Shown here piece by piece: positions 60,517-64,000 of a stretch of 64,000 nt of DNA (position 1 is its first letter; the number at the start of each line of letters is the position of its first letter). The position numbers and the translations under genes were made by a program. The notes beneath the pieces were generated by a model. That model made no database searches. It saw nothing but the letters and a program-made list of their open reading frames with translations, and was not told where the DNA came from. The DNA lies in contig CAUVYP010001208.1 of assembly GCA_963556195.1 (NCBI GenBank), positions 434,001 to 498,000 on the forward strand, read 5' to 3'. The stretch comes from Sepiola atlantica (Eukaryota > Mollusca > Cephalopoda > Sepiida > Sepiolidae).

Positions 60517-62934
60517 TTAGCGCGTTTTAAAGTTGATATCGCTTTTGTTTATAACTTCCACATTTATTCGAATTGTGCAACGAAACTTTGCACAGATTAG
60601 CGGAGTCACATTTTCTACTGAAGTACTAAGTTTCAGAAGTGCAGCTCTTGTACTGCTGGAGATATGTCGATACAAACTGAATACGCAAAACATCGACAAA
60701 ATTTAGCGCGTTTTAAAGTTGATATCGCTTTTGTTTATAACTTCCACATTTATTCGAATTGTGCAACGAAACTTTGCACAGATTAGCGGAGTCACATTTT
60801 CTACTGAAGCACCAAGTTTCAGAAGTGCAGCTCTTGTACTGCCGGAGATATGTCGATACAAACTGAATACGCAAACTATCAACAAAATTTAGTGCGATTT
60901 AAAGTTGATATCGCTTTTGTTTATAACTTCACCATTCTTTAGAATTGTGCAACGAAACTTTGCAGAGATAAGCGGAGTCACATGCTCTACTGAAGTACCA
61001 AGTTTCAGAAGTGCAGCTCTTTTACTGCCGGAGATATGTCGATACAAACTGAATACGCAAAACATCGACAAAATTTAGCGCGTTTTAAAGTTGATATCGC
61101 TTTTGTTTATAACTTCCACATTTATTCGAATTGTGCAACGAAACTTTGCACAGATTAGCGGAGTCACATTTTCTACTGAAGTACTAAGTTTCAGAAGTGC
61201 AGCTCTTGTACTGCCGGAGATATGTCGATACAAACTGAATACGCAAAACATCGACAAAATTTAGCGCGTTTTAAAGTTGATATCGCTTTTGTTTATAACT
61301 TCCACATTTATTCGAATTGTGCAACGAAACTTTGCACAGATTAGCGGAGTCACATTTTCTACTGAAGTACTAAGTTTCAGAAGTGCAGCTCTTGTACTGC
61401 CGGAGATATGTCGATACAAACTGAATACGCAAAACATCGACAAAATTTAGCGCGTTTTAAAGTTGATATCGCTTTTGTTTATAACTTCCACATTTATTCG
61501 AATTGTGCAACGAAACTTTGAACAGATTAGCGGAGTCACATGTTCTACTGAAGTACCAAGTTTCAGAAGTGCAGCTCTTGTACTGCCGGAGATATGTCGA
61601 TACAAACTGAATACGCAAAACATCAACAAAATTTCGCGCGTTTTAAAGTTGATATCGCTTTTGTTTATAACTTCCACATTTATTCGAATTGTGCAACGAA
61701 ACTTTGCAGACAGTCGCGGATAGGCCTTATCTACTGAAGTACCAAGTTTCAGAAGTGCAGCTCTTGTACTGCCGGAGATATGTCGATACAAACTGAATAC
61801 GCAAAACATCAACAAAATTTAGCGCGTTTTAAAGTTGATATCGCTTTTGTTTATAACTTCCACATTTATTCGAATTGTGCAACGAAACTTTGCAGACAGT
61901 CGCGGATAGGCCTTATCTACTGAAGTACCAAGTTTCAGAAGTGCAGCTCTTGTACTGCCGGAGATATGTCGATACAAACTGAATACGCAAAACATCAACA
62001 AAATTTAGCGCGTTTTAAAGTTGATATCGCTTTTGTTTATAACTTCCACATTTATTCGAATTGTGCAACGAAACTTTGCACAGATTAGCGGAGTCACATT
62101 TTCTACTGAAGTCCCAAGTTTCAGAAGTGCAGCTCTTGTACTGCCGGAGATATGTCGATACAAACTGAATACGCAAAACATCAACAAAATTTAGCCCGTT
62201 TTAAAGTTGATATCGCTTTTGTTTATAACTTCCACATTTATTCGAATTGTGCAACGAAACTTTGCAGACAGTCGCGGAGACACATGTTCTACTGAAGTAC
62301 CAAGTTTCCGAAGTGCAGCTTTTGTACTGCCGGAGATATGTCGATACAAACTGAATACGCAAAACATCAACAAAATTTAGCGCGTTTTGAAGTTGATATC
62401 GCTTTTGTTTATAACTTCCACATTTATTCGAATTGTGCAACGAAACTTTGCACAGATTAGCGGAGTCACATTTTCTACTGAAGTACCAAGTTTCAGAAGT
62501 GCAGCTCTTGTACTGCCGGAGATATGTCGATACAAACTGAATACGCAAAACATCAACAAAATTTAGCCCGTTTTAAAGTTGATATCGCTTTTGTTTATAA
62601 CTTCCACATTTATTCGAATTGTGCAACGAAACTTTGCAGACAGTCGCGGAGACACATGTTCTACTGAAGTACCAAGTTTCAGAAGTGCAGCTCTTGTACT
62701 GCCGGAGATATGTCGATACAAACTGAATACGCAAAACATCAACAAAATTGAGCGCGTTTTAAAGTTGATATCGCTTTTGTTTATAACTTCCACATTTATT
62801 CGAATTGTGCAACGAAACTTTGCACAGATCAGCGGAGTCACATGTTCTACTGAAGTACCAAGTTTCAGAAGTGCAGCTCTTGTACTGCCGGAGATATGTC
62901 GATACAAACTGAATACGCAAAACATCGACAAAAT
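60517..62934 (+). repeat. Block 38: A'-M-I-A'-A'-L-P-P-F-J-F-J-D (13 monomers, 2418 bp)
   Basis: A-L-P-P-F-J at 61261-62376 copies 56428-57543 (lag 4833). J at 62191 has tttccgaag and gcagctttt. D at 62749 starts aattgagcg. L at 61447 has ctttgaacag. Confidence 0.9.
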
Positions 62935-63864
62935 TTAGCGCGTTTTAAAGTTGATATCGCTTTTGTTTATAACTTCCACATTTATTCGAATTGTGCAACG
63001 AAACTTTGCACAGATTAGCGGAGTCACATTTTCTACTGAAGTACTAAGTTTCAGAAGTGCAGCTATTGTACTGCCGGAGATATGTCGATACAAACTGAAT
63101 ACGCAAAACATCGACAAAATTTAGCGCGTTTTAAAGTTGATATCGCTTTTGTTTATAACTTCCACATTTATTCGAATTGTGCAACGAAACTTTGCACAGA
63201 TTAGCGGAGTCACATGTTCTAATGAAGTACCAAGGTTTAGAAGTGCAGCTCTTGTACTGCCGGAGATATGTCGATACAAACTGAATACGCAAAACATCAA
63301 CAAAATTTCGCGCGTTTTAAAGTTGATATCGCTTTTGTTTATAACTTCCACATTTATTCGAATTGTGCAACGAAACTTTGCAGACCGTCGCGGATAGGCC
63401 TTATCTACTGAAGTACCAAGTTTCAGAAGTGCAGCTCTTGTACTGCCGGAGATATGTCGATACAAACTGAATACACAAAACATCAACAAAATTTAGCGCG
63501 TTTTAAAGTTGATATCGCTTTTGTTTATAACTTCCACATTTATTCGAATTGTGCAACGAAACTTTGCAGACAGTCGCGGATAGGCCTTATCTACTGAAGT
63601 ACCAAGTTTCAGAAGTGCAGCTCTTGTACTGCCGGAGATATGTCGATACAAACTGAATACGCAAACTATCAACAAAATTTAGTGCGATTTAAAGTTGATA
63701 TCGCTTTTGTTTATAACTTCACCATTCTTAAGAATTGTGCAACAAAACTTTGCAGCGATTAGCGGAGTCACATGCTCTACTGAAGTACCAAGTTTCAGAA
63801 GTGCAGCTCTTGTACTGCCGGAGATATGTCGATACAAACTGAATACGCAAAACATCGACAAAAT
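62935..63864 (+). repeat. Block 39: A'-L-P-P-I2 (5 monomers, 930 bp)
   Basis: More private changes than average: gcagctattg in A', ctaatgaag and caaggttta in L, gaccgtcgc in P at 63307, atacacaaa in its tail, and ttcttaagaatt with gcagcgatt in I2 at 63679. The second P has an actatcaac tail and leads into I2. Confidence 0.88.
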
Positions 63865-64000
63865 TTAGCGCGTTTTAAAGTTGATATCGCTTTTGTTTAT
63901 AACTTCCACATTTATTCGAATTGTGCAACGAAACTTTGCACAGATTAGCGGAGTCACATTTTCTACTGAAGTACTAAGTTTCAGAAGTGCAGCTCTTGTA
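63865..64000 (+). repeat. Right partial monomer, type A'
   Basis: These are o1-o136 of an A' monomer (gatatc, attttc, gtactaag). The array continues past the right edge. Confidence 0.92.

Larger units (their letters stand above)
1..64000 (+). repeat. 186-bp tandem satellite array filling the whole window
   Basis: The same 186-bp unit follows itself head-to-tail with no interruption, no inversion and no unrelated insert. The unit start recurs at 106, 292, 478 and so on to 63865, and summing unit lengths accounts for every base. Consensus composition is about 71 G+C of 186. Most copies carry GATATC at o19-24, TTTAAA at o10-15 and TTCGAA at o51-56. Copies of different type differ at roughly 5-20 positions, while copies of one type in neighbouring HORs are often identical. 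This is the signature of a homogenised higher-order satellite such as those at centromeres or in heterochromatic blocks. No edge is in view, so full array size is unknown. Function (centromeric or not) cannot be read from the sequence alone. Confidence 0.99.

Noticed and set aside
5514..63397. Plus-strand open frames of 60-122 codons at 5514, 6257, 8478, 51240 and similar positions
   Set aside because: They overlap the minus-strand frames, arise where a deletion or a changed stop alters the phase, and recur wherever the same monomer types recur. They are by-products of the repeat.
51224..63864. P-type monomers as an inserted foreign element or binding-site cassette
   Set aside because: Only nine bases differ in composition, unit length is unchanged at 186 bp and flanks are normal satellite, so it is a monomer variant and not an insertion.
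1..64000. A minus-strand open frame of about 60 codons in nearly every monomer, sometimes merging to 122 codons
   Set aside because: 186 is 62 codons, so any frame with one stop per unit recurs. These frames run from a TTG; B, H and K copies have no ATG at the start. Many type differences change residues, and 34 copies carry a homogenised one-base deletion that breaks the frame. No promoter, splice or poly(A) context is visible.
1..64000. CRISPR array
   Set aside because: There is no alternation of short repeat and unique spacer; the entire 186 bp repeats, and all variation is shared between copies.
1..64000. Tandem rRNA, 5S, histone or tRNA gene cluster
   Set aside because: The 186-bp unit is too short for rDNA or histone units, and I recognise no 5S or tRNA A/B-box arrangement or cloverleaf in it.
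1..64000. Transposon-derived tandem array
   Set aside because: I see no terminal repeats, target-site duplications or transposase or reverse transcriptase motifs. An ancient origin from an element cannot be excluded but nothing here shows it.
1..64000. Telomeric repeat
   Set aside because: No TTAGG, TTAGGG or similar short tandem motif occurs as an array; isolated TTAG at unit starts is part of the 186-bp monomer.
1..64000. Whole pattern as an assembly artefact
   Set aside because: Type order, private mutations and one-base lags are consistent over many kilobases, and copies differ by later singletons, as in real arrays. Local copy number could still be wrong; spanning long reads would decide.

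Overview
The window is satellite DNA from end to end. A 186-bp monomer (about 38% G+C) is repeated head-to-tail in one orientation from base 1 to base 64000. I count 343 complete monomers (106-63864) plus a 105-base partial on the left and a 136-base partial on the right. Of the complete ones 304 are 186 bp, 36 are 185 bp, two are 184 bp and one is 187 bp; these lengths add up exactly to the 63759 bases observed. I see no gene, RNA gene, transposon, CRISPR array or unique sequence, and neither array edge is in view.

Phase and key. Offset o1 is the first base of the TTAG in 'ttagcgcg'. Monomers fall into recurring types by linked differences. A: gttatc at o19-24, gtactaag, tail catcgac (A' has gatatc). 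B: TCTAGA at o116-121, tail actatcaac. C: head ttagtgcg, core caccattcttta, gccacg, gcccttttac. D: atgttc, tail catcgac. E: one G missing near o86 (185 bp) plus cttaatac; E' has the same deletion with ctgaatac. F: attttc, tail catcaac. G: head usually ttagcccg, with agacagtcgcggaggcac. H: atgttc, tail actatcaac. I: as C but gcaacg and gctcttttac (I2: gctcttgtac). J: agacagtcgcggagacac. K: as H with attttc. L: as D with tail catcaac. M: gaagcaccaag. N: as F with tail catcgac. P: gcggataggcctta. X: I body with tail actatcaac.

Layout. The types form irregular higher-order repeats (HORs). The basic string is A-B-C-D-E-F-G-H-I (9 monomers, about 1673 bp), extended with A'-F-K-I to 12-13 monomers or shortened to A-B-C-D-E-L-K-I (8 monomers, 1487 bp). 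From about 30 kb the module G-E'-L-K-I largely replaces G-H-I. From about 51 kb a new type P appears in A'-L-P-P-F-J strings. I split the array into 39 blocks, mostly opening at an A-type monomer. Private mutations show that many segments are recent copies of each other at unrelated lags (1116, 1487, 1673, 1857, 2044, 2231, 2601, 2603, 2975, 4275, 4833, 5576 and 6507 bp, plus about 16.4 kb). This is the pattern expected from repeated unequal exchange and conversion.

Organism. The array implies a eukaryotic nuclear genome, in centromeric, pericentromeric or other heterochromatin. The consensus holds 10 CpGs per monomer where about 7 are expected from composition, so CpG is not depleted; this favours a genome with little germline CpG methylation, such as many invertebrates. 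I do not recognise the satellite and cannot name the species. The frame-preserving 186-bp length makes roughly 60-codon open frames recur on both strands; I judge these to be by-products and annotate no coding gene.
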